The notes beneath the pieces were generated by a model. The model saw only the letters and a list, made by a program, of their open reading frames with translations. It was not told the origin of the DNA and made no database searches. Made by a program: the position numbers and the translations under genes. A stretch of DNA of 64,000 nucleotides from positions 1 to 64,000 of the forward strand of contig JADGJC010000017.1 of NCBI GenBank assembly GCA_027596075.1, read 5' to 3'. The stretch comes from Rhizophlyctis rosea. Its lineage: Eukaryota; Chytridiomycota; Chytridiomycetes; Rhizophlyctidales; Rhizophlyctidaceae. Of the stretch, positions 10,920 through 23,977 are shown piece by piece. The first letter of the stretch is position 1. Every line of letters begins with the position of its first letter.

Positions 10920-12496
10920 ATGTCTAAGGCATTGCAGCACGCTTTTCAGCGCGTCCAAGTCAGAGGTCTGGCAACGGTCACCAGCAACCTCACCCAGAAC
11001 TACAAGGTAACAGTGGCGGAAGGACTACTTCGTTTTCCTGTAACTATTCACTCAACCTTTTTAAAAACCAACAGGTGGTTGTGGTTGGTGGAGGGTCTGC
11101 TGGCCTTGCCGTCGCCGGGCAGCTTGCTCGTGACCCGTTATTTGCTGGCAAGAAGGATCTCTTGGTCGTCGACCCCAGCGCAGAACACTACTATCAGCCT
11201 TTGTGGACTTTCGTGGGTGCTGGTTTGAAGCCATTTTCGGAAAGCAAAAAGCCCATGCGCGAGCTCATTCCGTCAGCTGTGGGTACATTGTAACTTGCGT
11301 CAGCTCACAAGGCTTGCAACCAATGATATTTCCTTGCTCAAAATAGGCGGACTGGCTTCAAGAGAAAGTTGTGAAAATCGACCCATCCCGCAACGTTGTC
11401 GTCTCAGACCAAGGAAAGGAGATCAAATACGATTACCTCGTCGTTGCCTCTGGTATTCAGATCAACTACGATAAGATTGAGGGCTTGAAGGAATCCCTTG
11501 GGAAAGACGGTGTCACGTCGAACTACTCAGCACAAAGCGTGGAGAAGACGTTCGAGTTCATCAAGGCGTTCAAGGGCGGTAATGCGGTCTTCACGCAACC
11601 CTCTACGCCTGTGAAGTGCGCCGGAGCGCCGCAGAAGATCGCATACTTGGCCGAGGAGTACTTCCGCAACAATGGTGTGAGGGATAAGGCGTCGGTTCGT
11701 TTCCACAGCGGAATGGGGAAGATTTTCGCTATTGACAAATATGCGGCGGAGTTGACGGAGGTTGCCAAGTCACGGGATATTCAGGTTTGTGTTCTAGTCC
11801 ATCTATCTTTATATCATCACAGCGGTCTGATCCTTTCCATCTACAGGTGAATCTTCTCAGCGAGCTCATTGCCATTCGGCCCGACCGTAAGGAAGCCCTC
11901 TTCAAGGCTCTTGGTCCTAACGGCGGCGCTGAATCTGTTGTCCCATATGAGCTTCTTCACGTGACGCCGCCCATGGGCGCACCATCCTACATCAAAGAGT
12001 CTGGACTGGGTAACGCCGACGGCTGGGTTGATGTGAGCAAGGAAACCACCCAACACACCAAGTACCCCAATGTCTTCGCTTTGGGCGACTCTAGCAGTCT
12101 CCCCACCTCCAAGACGGCGGCCGCAGCAGCAGCACAAAGCGCCGTGACTTCCGCCAACCTGCTTGCGACCATCAAGGGACAAAAGGGGGACCAAGCATAC
12201 GGCGGGTACACGTCTTGCCCATTGGTGACTGGCAAGGGCAAGCTTATCTTGGCGGAATTCTCTGGATACACGGGAAAGCCCCTTGAGGTTGGTGTTTGTG
12301 ATTCAACGTATTTGAAGCAGTCACTGACTTCTCCCCACATTAGACGTTCCCTTTTAACCAAGGAAAGGAGAGCGCATTCTCCTACTACCTGACCGCGGAT
12401 GTCATTCCGAGCATTTACTGGAATTTGATGGTCAAGGGTAGCTGGACGGGACCTGGGCCTTACAGGCGCTTGACCAACCCGCTCGACAGTAACTGA
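10920..12496 (+). CDS. Mitochondrial sulfide:quinone oxidoreductase
   Basis: Five exons (10920-11006, 11075-11278, 11347-11784, 11847-12287, 12344-12496), all in phase 0, give 440 residues. The basic, acid-free N-terminus looks like a mitochondrial presequence. The FAD Rossmann motif is VVVVGGGSAGLAVAGQ, and ALGDSSSLPTSKTAAA is the second flavin-binding block near the C-terminus. The two redox cysteines of eukaryotic SQR are present in PVKCAGAPQK and YTSCPLVTGKGK, about 170 residues apart. The C-terminal IYWNLMVKGSWTGPG is the amphipathic quinone/membrane region. The enzyme oxidises sulfide at the inner membrane and passes electrons to ubiquinone (HMT2/SQOR family). It stands alone, with no other sulfur gene next to it. 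Confidence 0.95.
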
Positions 12497-12914
12497 AGCA
12501 CAAACCTGTATCCATCTTCATCTTCACCACTTTCACCGCGCTGGAAGGCGCAAACGCCGTCCATACATAGTCATGTATGTTAGCTCCTTCAGCTACGCAG
12601 TGTTCTTTTTGTTTTTCCTGTAATTTATCTTGTAATTTAGTCTTTTACATACACATGTTCCATGCTAATGTCACAGATAGTGACCTCCCGCGATTTTTTT
12701 CTTTTTTGTGAAAAGTTGGGTTTTCTGGGTGTTGCGGTGGGACAGGGTTCCGATCGAAACCGATCGCGATCGTAGGGGTGATAAATAGATTTGGCGGATG
12801 TGGAGGTGGCTTGTGTGTGCAGTCAATCCTTCCGGTGGTGTTTTGGTCTTCTGAGGTGCAACCAAATTTTTGATTTTTCGAACAGCCTGCTTCGTTTTGC
12901 GGACAGAGGCAATA
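12497..12914. promoter_or_regulatory. Intergenic region upstream of the myosin gene
   Basis: It holds the 3' flank of SQR, including an AT-rich tract at 12600-12650, and the likely myosin promoter. I see no exon. Confidence 0.4.
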
Positions 12915-15900
12915 ATGAACTCTTTACCGCCTGTAAGTGGGATCAATGGCTGAGTAATTGACTGTGTATGGCGCTGATAGCCTTCTCACATTGGTAGGAC
13001 ACATGGGTATGGTACAACAAGCCGGGTGACCAGACACCGCTCCCGGCCCGGGTTGTATCCGATGACCCTAGTGGAGCGAATGTTGTTTTGGATGTGGAGG
13101 GCGGTCAAGTAAGCAGTCTGTTTGAATTCCTGTCTTGTAAACGACATCAAGATAACCATGCCTCCAGCTCAATGTGCCTCGCACATCCCTCCGCACGATG
13201 GACGTCACCAATGCGGGTGGCGTTCCCGACATGATTACGTTGGCCGAACTTCACGAAGCAGCATTGTATCATAACCTGTCCATGCGGTATCAGAGGAACG
13301 AGATTTATGTATGTTGTGTCTGCGGCCAGCCTGCGTTCCCTAGCCGATTTAAGTCCCCAGGCTGACTCATTCCAACCTCACCATAGACATATACCGGCAA
13401 CATCCTCGTTTCAGTAAATCCATACAAGGCCCTCCCCATCTATGATCTGCAGATGGTTCGCAAGTATAAAGGTGCCATGCTGGGAGAGCTGGAACCACAT
13501 GTTTTTGCCATTGCGAATCAAACTTATGTTAGCTTGGGGAGGACGGGAAAGAGTCAATGTGTCGTGATCAGGTCCGTTGGTGAGGCTATGACTGTGGTTC
13601 ATTGTTCAGTGTTCATGGGCAGCCCAACCATGACACAATCTGACTTCTAAACTTATCAAATCATCCTGTTCGTACCCTCGCAGTGGCGAGAGCGGTGCCG
13701 GGAAAACGGAGGTGGGGCCATGTCACCAGTTAGTCTTCCTCCACACGTCTGAATGAACCTCACTAATTGCATCCCGATTGTTGTCAGACCACTAAACTCA
13801 TCCTTTCGTTCCTGTCCGCGACATCGCAATCACATACTCTCGTACAAGAACAAATCTTGGAGGCGTCACCAATCCTCGAGGCTTTTGGTAATGCCAAAAC
13901 AGTTCGAAATGACAACTCTTCACGGTTTGGAAAGTTTATTGAGGTGCAGATTGGGAAGGGTGGAGTGGTGGAGGGAGCTATGATGTTGGAATGTAAGTGT
14001 AAACTTGATTCCGATGACACGCTATACAGAGGCGGAAGTCGCATGAGTGCATGAACTTATAACTGCTCATTTGATTTGCATCACTCAGATCTCCTAGAAA
14101 AGGTGCGTATACTTCCGTTGACGCCCTTGCACGTCAAATGACCTAATGTCATCCCACCAAAAGTCCCGTGTAGTATCTCAATCCCCAGAAGAAAGGAACT
14201 ACCATATATTTTACAACCTACTTGCCGGAGCCTCAGACGAAGAGCGCCAAATGCTCCATCTTGGACCAGTGGAATCTTATCAATACCTGCAGAAGAGCGG
14301 ATGCGTGAAGATCGATGGTGTAGATGATGCTGCCGACTGGAAAGTGATCCGAGACTCGCTACGGACATTGAAGTTTGCAGAAGTTGAAATGGATATGTTC
14401 CGTATACTGTCAGCGATTTTGCATTTGGGGAATGTGGCGTTTGTGGGGGAGGGTGATGGGGTTGGGGTGTCGAATTTGGAGAGTAAGTATGTTATATATC
14501 ATTTTTGTGGAGCAAATTACTGACAAAACTTTCGGTGACAACAGCTGTGAAGATTGTAGGGGAGCTGACCGGGTTGGATGCTGCAAAGTTGAGCAATGTG
14601 CTGACAAAAAAGACGACCGTGACCAGAGGAGAGACGTTTGTATCGCCTTTGACTTTGGCTCAGGTACGTCCCACGTTTGCCCTCAAACCTGGACCATATA
14701 ATCAATCTTGCTCGTAGGCACAAGATTCTCGAGATGCACTTTCAAAAGGTAAGACTGTTCACCAAATAAGTCCATTATGGAGCTCACCTTGAATACAGCT
14801 CTATACGGCCGTATGTTCTCCTGGATTGTACGGTTCATCAGCGACACGACCATGAACAAGCAGGACTTGCCCTTTATTGGTGTATTGGACATTTTCGGGT
14901 TTGAAGATTTCGCTGTAAGTGACGATCTCATTTGCTGGAATGATGTACATCCACCACCAATACCTGCCAACATTATTGAAGTTCAATAGTTTTGAACAAT
15001 TTTGTATCAACTTTGCCAATGAGCGTCTCCAGTTCTTCTTCAACCAGCACATCTTCAAGGTGAAAGACTCCAGCGCGATGCGCAAATCTCCGACAATGTT
15101 ATTGACATTGATCCTTGGTACAGCTGGAACAAGAAGAATACGAAAAAGAAGGCATAGGTTGGCAAGTCATTGAGTTTGTTGATAACCAAGCTTGCATCGA
15201 CCTCATTTCCAAGGTTGTGCCAATCTTTACAATTCCATCCAACCACAAATATTTTCTCAATGTCCGCCTAACCTCAAGGATAGAAACCGCTTGGCCTGCT
15301 GTCACTCCTCGATGAAGAGAGCAACTTCCCGAAGGCGTCAGACCAGACCTGTCTGGAGAAGTTCCACAAAACGCATGAGAAGGATGCCTGCTATGTCAAA
15401 CCTAAACAGGCAAAGGCCGTATTTGGCGTTCGTCATTATGCTGGGGAGGTGGGTTGACGACTGCTCAGCAGCACCCTTATGCCGTTGTACTTTGGTCAAT
15501 GGCTGACAGATCAATTTACGTGCCAGGTTGTTTACCAAATTGAAGGCTTCTTGGAGAAGAACCGGGACACGCTTCGAGCAGACTTGATGGAACTGTTGGC
15601 ATTGAGCTCAAACAAGCTCATTAGCAACTTGTTTAAACCTCCTCCGGAGGAGCCAGTGGAGGAGACATCAGGGAAGACAGCGGGAGGACCGAGCAGGAGC
15701 CAATCCATGAAGGGCAAGAGTTCTAAAAGTCCTACCATTGGAGCGCAGTTTCAGGTCAGTTGCAGTTGCTGCTCGTTCCGTTCATAGATCAATTTGATGA
15801 CTGGTCAATCTCATCACTTCCTCACATTGCCAGACGTCGCTCGCAAATCTGATTGCCACATTAGCGGCTTGCGAACCCCTTTTTGTGCGATGTATCAAAC

Positions 15901-18900
15901 CAAACCCGCAGAAGGTGCCTGGTACCATGGACAGAAGTTTGGTTCTCGCCCAACTGAGATACTCCGGAATGTTGGAGACCATCCGGATCCGGAAGGCTGG
16001 CTTTTCAGTGCGTGTAAAGTTCCAAGAGTTTGTAAATCGGTAAGGTGTCAATGCGTTTCATCACGCCTTTTCTTTGGAATCAAACTTGAGATCACCATTC
16101 ACTCACCATGTTCGGATGCATTTTTCACAGGTATTGGCCTATAGACCCTTCCTCCAAACACCCTTCGCCTAAGGATGGCTGTGAGGCCATCCTCGTTCGC
16201 ATCAATGCTGACAAAACACATTTTCAACTCGGGATTACAAAAGTGTTCATGAAGTCCAGTGTTGATGCCATTTTGGAACAATCACGAGGAAACACACTTT
16301 TGCGAAACATCAAAAAGATTCAGGCATCTGCCAGGATGTGGAAGGCAAAGAAAGAGTATCGAAGGATGAGGAACGATATGGTTCGACTGCAGAAAGGTAT
16401 GTGGCTAGTCTCGTCACTGCAGAAGAGGGTGTAAAGTGGAAGTATGACAATCACTGATGATGTGACCTGTTTGTTAGCTATACGCGTTTTCCTTGCCAGA
16501 AAGCAGAGACAGCTGTATTTGAGAAGAGTTGTGATATTACAAGCAGGTGAGCAGTCCTTCCAAACATCAGTGTAGTACCGTTCACTATTCTGATTTGATA
16601 TCAAAAAGAATGGCGATCCCGCCGCGCACGCAAGTCTTATATCAAGATGCGCGATGAGGCGCGCGCAGCAAAAGCGGCAGCAGAAGCAGCGCGCCTTGCA
16701 GAATTGAAGAGACAGGAAGAAGAGGCTGCGAGACTGTTAGCAGAGCAAGAGGCAGAGGCGGAGCGCGTTCGTATTGCACATGAAGAGGAATTGGCTAGAT
16801 TGAAGGCTGCGCAGGAAGAGGCTGAGCGACGGCGGGCGGAGAGAGAGCTGGAGTTGGAAAGAGAGAAACGCGAGTCTGCTGCACAACAAGCGGCGAAGAA
16901 AAGGGTAGAAGAAGAAGAGGACGAGTATGAAGGCTTGACAGAAGAGGAAAAACGGAGGCAGAAGGAGTTATTGAAGTATCTTGAAGAGGCAACGGCTGCC
17001 AGAGAAAAGCGACGGACAGCCGGAGATAGCGGTGTTTTCCATGAAGAGGAAGAGATCGGGATGCTTCATTTGCCTAAGGACCTAGTGGAGCTGATTAAAC
17101 ATGTGACCACGGCCATGTACGAGCCATTGAGAGTGAGGGAGTATGTTAGTGTAGGCAGAGAGACGTGAGTGTTCGATGAGACCTAATTCTTCACACATGT
17201 GCTGACTTCCGCGTCTGCAGTTACTTTGACAAACAAGTGTCCATGGGCAGCATTGAGTCCCTGAATCTAATGAAGAGTCCGTTTGTGTCATTCGCGCAGA
17301 TATATTTTCGAGATGACGCAACACCGGGATATTCTAAGGTTCGTCGCGAGTAAGAAGGTATCTAGTGGGCTACCGACTGAATGTGATCGGTTTTCTCAGA
17401 AACCAATCAGCAAATCTCTGCTCAAATTGCCATCCGATATCTCTCCCATTGCAGTTGATATCTATAAAGGTAAGTACATTGCTTTTCTCAATTCAAGATT
17501 AAGTAAGCTAAAGCTCTAAATTGCCAGCTGTTCTGTATTTTACACACCAGTCATTCGATCGACGCACAATGCTCATACTGATCAATTACATTGCCGACAA
17601 GACCGCTGCGTCACCTGCTTTGGTTGATGAAGCTTTTGCGCAAGTTTGCAAACAGACATACCAGAACTCTGATACGTAAGTGTATTTGTAAAACATTCCT
17701 TCTGCTTATTCAGTGTGTCAAACGTGAGGCGCTCGAATTCCAGGGGGAAATCAGATAAAGCATGGCTACTCTTGAGCTATCTCCTCGCAATCCTTGAGCC
17801 GAGCACCCACCTGCGGAAGTATCTGGAGAGGCACATTGAGTCGGAGGCCCCGCCAGAAGTTGGAGGACTTTGCCGGACGAGATTGTACAGGTCGAAGTTG
17901 AATACATCGCGACACTCGTTCTTGACATCGATTGAAGTTGTAGCACAGGAGGTATTGACTTCATTGTTCTCATTGCACACAGTCGCTGCTACAACTGATT
18001 GATTTTTCTGCAGGAGCATGTACCACTCCTTCTCCCATCACAATTCATTGATGGTGAAACCGTGGCGGTAGAAGTCGATTCCGTGACACTTGCCAAAGAG
18101 TTGGTGGCGATATTGTGCTCCCACCGTGGGTTGAAGAATCCAGATAATTACGTCGCAGTTGCAGTGCTGGGAACTGATGGTATGATGTTCCTGCATTGGC
18201 ACAAGATATCACCCGCATGTTCGTTCAACGATTACCAATTGACAGAAATGCGCTTGAATGCTGATGATCATATTTTGGACGTTGTCGCAAATTTTGAAAT
18301 GGATCCAATGGGGCTACCAACAGCGGATACATCTATCACAGCGGTACCAAATCCATCAGTGCTGTGGAAAGGTAGGCGGCATTTTGCTGATGACAGTGAA
18401 TGGAATAGCTCCAACGATATTCTATTCAAGGCTCTCGAGAGGACCTACCTGGAGGATCTGGAGGCAAGTGGTCTAGAAACTAAGCGTGCCCTTTCGTCTT
18501 CTTAAAATTTGGCCTACAGAAAGCTTTGCGAGCGAAACCAGAACTTCATCTCTTCCTTCGCAACCATGGAAATTTGTCCTGAAACGGGGCCACCTGCTTC
18601 CGGGTCATAGATGGATCGACAAGGAAGATCTAAACTATACATATCAACAAGTTAGTATCATGATGAGACTTTTCTTTTCATGTCTGCCTGGAGGATATTC
18701 AACCGATTTTCAGGTTGTGTCAGAAGCACGCGAACCGTACTGTCCCACGTCGGCGCTCGATAGCATTCAGAAGCTGATTGAGACCAAAGATGTGGAGGGA
18801 ACAATCTGCGCGGCCCTTGAATGGCCTATGTATTTCTGCTTCATGTTTCCTGCTCAGGTGACTTTCAGCCTCGCCGCTTGTATTTTACCTGTGAGCAGAT

Positions 18901-21900
18901 ACTAATACCTCATTTGCACCACCAAGGAGCGGAACATGAATATTCCGCAAGCAGAGCTGATTGTGGATCACCACGGGGTACACGTAGTGGATGTAGCGGA
19001 CTTCAGCAAGGTTTGTTCTTGCAGATTTGCCTAGGTCTGTTTACGCTTTGTTGATCCGATATACAGATCGAATTGACCTGCAAATATGATGATACCGTCA
19101 TTGGTCACTGCGCTGACACGTACATCAACCTCACCTTTGCCGGCGAAGAGTACCAGTTCATCACGAAGGTAGCAAATAACTCTATATCAGCATTGAATGA
19201 TGATCAGCTTCATCTATGGATCTTCTTTGACCAAACCTAATCGTCTCTATAGGGAAAAGCAGTCAAATCCGCGATAGAACGATACACCACCAGATTGAAA
19301 GAGCTTTCGACGGTGGCGGTTGCGTTACGAGCCAATGAAGCCACTGATCAGAGCAAGCTGGCCCTGCAACGGGGCGACATCGTGAAAATTTTGGAAAGAG
19401 ATGATAATGGATGGGTTAAAGGCGAATGTGGCGGCAAGGAGGGGTGGTTGTGAGTGTTTGAGTGCCCCACTCCATTTGCGGGAATCAAACTCACTGATTG
19501 AAAATCCAACTTTTAGCCCCGTGGAGTGTGTGGAACTTCTCATCAATCCGCCTGCGGCAGGAGAAAGAATGGTTGCAATCAGATCCGGCGTACTGGAGAG
19601 GGCAAAGCGGGCCCACCCAGAGCTGTACGGCAGCACTCCGCAACTCAACATTCCACGGCCGCCAGGTGCACCCCCACCGCAGCTTTCGCCGACAGTTTTG
19701 ACCCCGGCTGGTGGAGGGAGTACCACCCAGCATTTGCGGTCCGATGAAGAGGCCAAGAGCATCATGATTGACTACGCGAAGAAGCACTTTGCCCAAACTG
19801 GAGCATTAGAAGAGAGAGAATGGGCTGTCAGAGTGTCTTGGCAGCAGGTTTGTTAAAGTTCTGGCCGCACGATTGTTCGAGTATTCAGGCTGTAGACTGA
19901 TATCACACCTTGATTCGACAGACAGCACTAGATCGGCCACTCCATTCGCTTGCGGACAGAAAGGGTGCGGCACTCATGCTGGACAATTTCCAATACGTTC
20001 TGGCATACATGGGCGACATCCCATCCCGCCAGCCACGAGCGCAAGCGGCCGTAACAGTGGTGAACATTGGAATGGAGAAAGAAGCTCTGAGGGATGAGAT
20101 CTTCTGCCAGATTCTGAAGCAATGCATAGGGGGCAGCAGTGCGAAAATGTAAGCGTCCTTGCAACTGGTGGAAGTCATTTGCACAAATCTGAGGCTCAAA
20201 CCCGTGGTAAACAGCGACAGCCCGAGAAGAGCATGGGATCTTCTCCTTCTCTGCGCTACATTCTTTTCGCCCAGTTCAACATTGGAGCCATATCTACATC
20301 ATTTCCTGCAGGTCCATATCAATATGAACAACAACGCTAAGCCCACGGACCCAAAAGTGTTTAACGTTTCAGCAGTGGCAACGGAGTGTCAAAGTCGAGT
20401 TTGGAAAACCAAAACGCATCCGAGACAGCTGGGGCCGGGTCCTGAAGAAGTTGAAGCTTTTGAGGTGAGGGAGTTAAGAAGTGATGTTTATTTACCACTG
20501 TCTTGTTTACATTTGCGGCATCGCAATAGTCTCGGACACCCCTCCACGTCAAAATCCACTTCCCCGAATCCGAACAATCAAGCCAGACGTTCCTCTTGGA
20601 TTCGCATACGACGGCAAAGGAAATCTTGAAGAGGATTTTCGATAAGTATGAGGTGGAGGAGAGCAACGAGTACGGCATTTATGTTGTGTTGGGGGAGGAT
20701 CATGGTGAGCTGTCACTCTTTTCAAGTGATCCTGAAGCATTATGACTCACACAACGATGTTCGCTATGGCAGTGACCATTCCTGTCTTAACAACCGACAA
20801 AATGATGGACATCTTGTACCTTGCGGAAATGCTTGTGGCGGATGCCAACAACGCCAGTCTTGACAAACAGTCACCCGTGGCCTACCGGCTGCAGTTCTGT
20901 CGGAAGTTGTGGCTGCAGCAACCAGTCGATGCGAATGCAGGCGTTATCAATTTGACTTATCATCAGGTAGGGAATGGGACAATCTGGATTCAAGGAGGTG
21001 GCACAATATAATGCTCCATGAGTCTTATAACTATTCAAACTATAGGTCAGAAAAGACTTCCTGAAAGGAGACCTATTCAGTGGCGCGGAGCTACAAAAAG
21101 AAGCGAAACGAATGATTATAGAACTCATTGCTCTACAAGCACGCATTCACCCAAAAGACGTGATGGCATCCTCGCATATGGGCGTGTTCAAAGAGAGGTG
21201 ATATGCCCAGCCAATGCTTTCTCGTTCTTACGACTATCTGACACAAACCACACACATCGCCAAAACAGTAAATATCGTCTGTTAATCCCTGACCTGGTCG
21301 CGTCTTCCGTTTCCGCACAAATTTGGGATAAAGATGTGGGACAGGAAGTGGACCGCCTGGAGAAACGGGATATCGGTGCTGAAGAGGCCAAAAAGTGCTT
21401 TTTGGATGTTTTGAAGGCGTGGGAGCTTTTTGGGACTGGGTGTGTGTGTGTTAAGGTGAGCCAAATTCCCTCGCAAACAGAGCGACTTATGGACCACACT
21501 TTAACAATCGTATGTTCACGTTCTGAAACGCAGGCTTCCAACGACCCACGATTTGCAAAAGGATGTCTCTTATATGTTGACGGAGTTGGGGTGAAGATGC
21601 TTGATACTCATACTCGGGTAATTTGACTGATTCGTCTTTATCAATCATTTTATGAGCGTGTCTGGAATCCTCGTTAATCTATCCCACAGGAAACGCTAGC
21701 ATCATACGTGTACGACGAGATTGTGAATTTCCGGTATGATGACAACGAATTTGTTGTGCGAGTTGGGGATTTATTGCAGAAGAAGATCATCCGCTGCCAA
21801 ACGGATCAGGTCGGTTGAACGGTTGAGGTTGCGGTTTACTGGGAGTGTTGTGGTGGTAATCTCAACAATTCGTTCCATTTTTTCATGCTCCAGGGCTTTG

Positions 21901-22078
21901 TCATTGCCGATTTGATACATTGGTATGCTTCAGATGATTGAGATTCGACCGTCATATCCAGAACCTTATTGACATGCATTGCCACAGCTACGTGCAATAT
22001 CACATGGAATGTCGCTCGAAGTACTCCGAAGAAGCCGCCGAAGTCAATCGGACCTTGTCATTTGAACGGATCTGCTAA
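12915..22078 (+). CDS. MyTH4-FERM unconventional myosin (class VII/XV/XXII-like), 40 exons
   Basis: Forty exons join without a phase conflict to 2156 residues, the usual size of myosin VII. Order: motor (1-735) with P-loop GESGAGKTE (153-161), switch [11 protein letters not shown] (202-211), switch [10 protein letters not shown] (421-428) and actin-binding RCIKPNPQK. The TEDS position, 16 residues before DALSK, is Glu370, so no heavy-chain phosphorylation is expected there. Three IQ-like motifs (740-800) lead to a charged Glu/Lys/Arg helix (820-930) of single-alpha-helix type. Then come MyTH4 (about 990-1170), FERM (about 1175-1480), SH3 (about 1495-1550, ending [12 protein letters not shown]), a second MyTH4 (about 1655-1770) and a second FERM (about 1813-2156). 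This matches animal and amoeboid MF myosins that work in filopodia and adhesion, moving on actin and binding microtubules or membrane receptors by the tail. Class assignment needs a motor phylogeny. Confidence 0.95.
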
Positions 22079-22192
22079 ACACGTATAACGACTGTAACTG
22101 CTCCAAAAGGAGAATAAATAACAAACGGTGTCACATAGAGAAAGAAGCGCACAACTTAGTCAGCGCCATATAAACGTGTTTGATATTCGACT
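22079..22192. other. Convergent 3' junction
   Basis: Only 114 bases separate the myosin stop from the TRM61 stop on the other strand. An aataaa-like block near 22112 could serve as the myosin polyadenylation signal. Confidence 0.5.
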
Positions 22193-23628
22193 TTATGAAA
22201 CATCCGGCAACAGTGTGGCAAACGTCAAATATGACGTATGCCCTCTCATCTCTGATGTTCCTTTTGATACTACGACTTCCTTCTCCACATAGGTAGACGA
22301 TGTTGTGTCGTCCGTACTTTCGGAAGGTGTGTCTGTTGGTGTCTCTTCGGTGTCCAGGCGTCGTTTCTTCGAGGCCGGTTCATCAGCGGAGGAGGAGTCA
22401 TGGGTTTTCAGAGGTTTTGGTTGTGGGAGGGGCCGTATTGTTAGCGGCCGAATCTCATACGGCTTTATTAGCGTTTCGTACATTCGGATGTCTATGATTG
22501 ATGTCAGTCATCCTTGGAACGGAGACATGACTCAAAACACTCCGATCGACATACCGACAAACCCTTGCTCCTTCAAAGCCGCGCAGGTCTTTATCACCTG
22601 CTCAACGCACGGTGAAAATGAGCAAATCCGTCCCACCCGACGCTTCCGGAATGCCTTCTTTGCAGAAGGTATGGCTTCCCATGGAGAAGGAAGATCAAGA
22701 AAAACTACAAAATATCATATGTTAGTGATCAGTTGACGAAACAGGGTGATAGAGTTGGCGCCAGCATCTTCCAGGCAAAGAATCTCACCTGCGGTGACGG
22801 CATTTTCCATATCGAACCCGTTTTTGCAAACATCCCTGCACTGTATCGTGATGATGTCCGCCAGTCCATGCGCCTTGAACTCTGCTGCAGCTTTTTCGTA
22901 TCGATCCTGACTGTATTCGAAAGTGTATAGGTGACCTGTTGGCGCTATTGTGCGCGCGATGGAATGCGAAAACGAGCCGCTGCCTGTGCCTGAGTAGGGA
23001 TCAACCATATCAGTTGACCCGTTCCGACGGCGATTGCAAGTACGAACTGACGCACCAGACTCGATCATTTTTACGCCCGGCTTCAGTTCCAAAAATGACG
23101 ACACAAACGCTATGTCCGGCATGTATAGAATTTGAGTTCTGTGGGGAAGTGCTAGAGTCCATAGTTCTGGGGTTGGATACATCAGGTAAATGAAGCCTTT
23201 TCCAGTAGAAGAAGGCATCTATGATGGAGAAATGTGGAACTATGAGCACGACGATATCAAAGGAGCACCTCAACAGCAGTGTTTGTCACCCACTTTGGCA
23301 CCCCACTCCTTCCCGACCATGTCGTTGTGCGGAAACTTTCCGTAAGCGTTGTTGTAAGACTTCCCGTCAGTGACTACGAAATGGTCCATAGAAGTAGGAG
23401 ACTGTGCGGGATCAGTGTTTGCGTCTAAAGTCTAGGTTCACCATTCCACAACTCTATATTTACCATATAAGCCAAAATCGTATCCCCGGGTTGAATGAAC
23501 CGCGTCCAGTTCCTGAAAGTCGGCAGGGGCACGACTTCTGCTGATTTAGCAGGTTCTGCGGTCGCGGCCGTTTTCGTAGCCGATTGTCCCTCCTGCTTTA
23601 CCACCGTTGGTTGCGAGTCTGCTTCCAT
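22193..23628 (-). CDS. TRM61: tRNA (adenine-58-N1) methyltransferase catalytic subunit
   Basis: Six exons (23628-23464, 23401-23294, 23218-23056, 22989-22789, 22704-22555, 22491-22193) close in phase to 361 residues. After a poorly conserved N-terminus, the TRM61/GCD14 core is plain: [18 protein letters not shown], the SAM-binding loop [19 protein letters not shown], the catalytic block [18 protein letters not shown], then [12 protein letters not shown] and [13 protein letters not shown]. The enzyme, with its TRM6 partner, methylates A58 in the T loop of tRNAs, including initiator tRNA. The C-terminal 80 residues are an extra disordered tail with KKRR, a possible nuclear signal. It is head-to-head with the dienoyl-CoA isomerase gene. 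Confidence 0.95.
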
Positions 23629-23977
23629 TATGGCGGATGTCCTTTGCGTGAGAAATGGGAAAGAAGTTGGAAGTTGGTTAGTTGGAACGCGATGAAAACT
23701 TCAGCAAAATGTTGAGGGTTGTGGCTTAGGTGTGAGATGGCTTTGTTTACAATCAGTCTATTTTTGGTCACAGTGCAAACCCTGTCCTCTCATTCTCAGC
23801 CTGCAAGAACCCTTCCCTGCTGAACTTCATCCCGTCCAGCAAAGCAGCAACCTTCACCAAACGTAAACGTTGCAAACCAACCTGCTGAACTTGAACGCGT
23901 CCAGGAAAACGGCAACCAAAGCTTCTGGAGGCCCAAATACGACCGCACATCAGTCGCACGCACTCAGTTGTTGTGCC
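23629..23977. promoter_or_regulatory. Shared divergent promoter with an imperfect direct repeat
   Basis: These 349 bases lie between TRM61 and the isomerase. They contain two imperfect copies of a block of about 36 bases (ctgctgaactt...cgtccag...gcaacc) starting at 23817 and 23882. This could be a binding-site duplication or a small duplicated segment. Confidence 0.5.
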
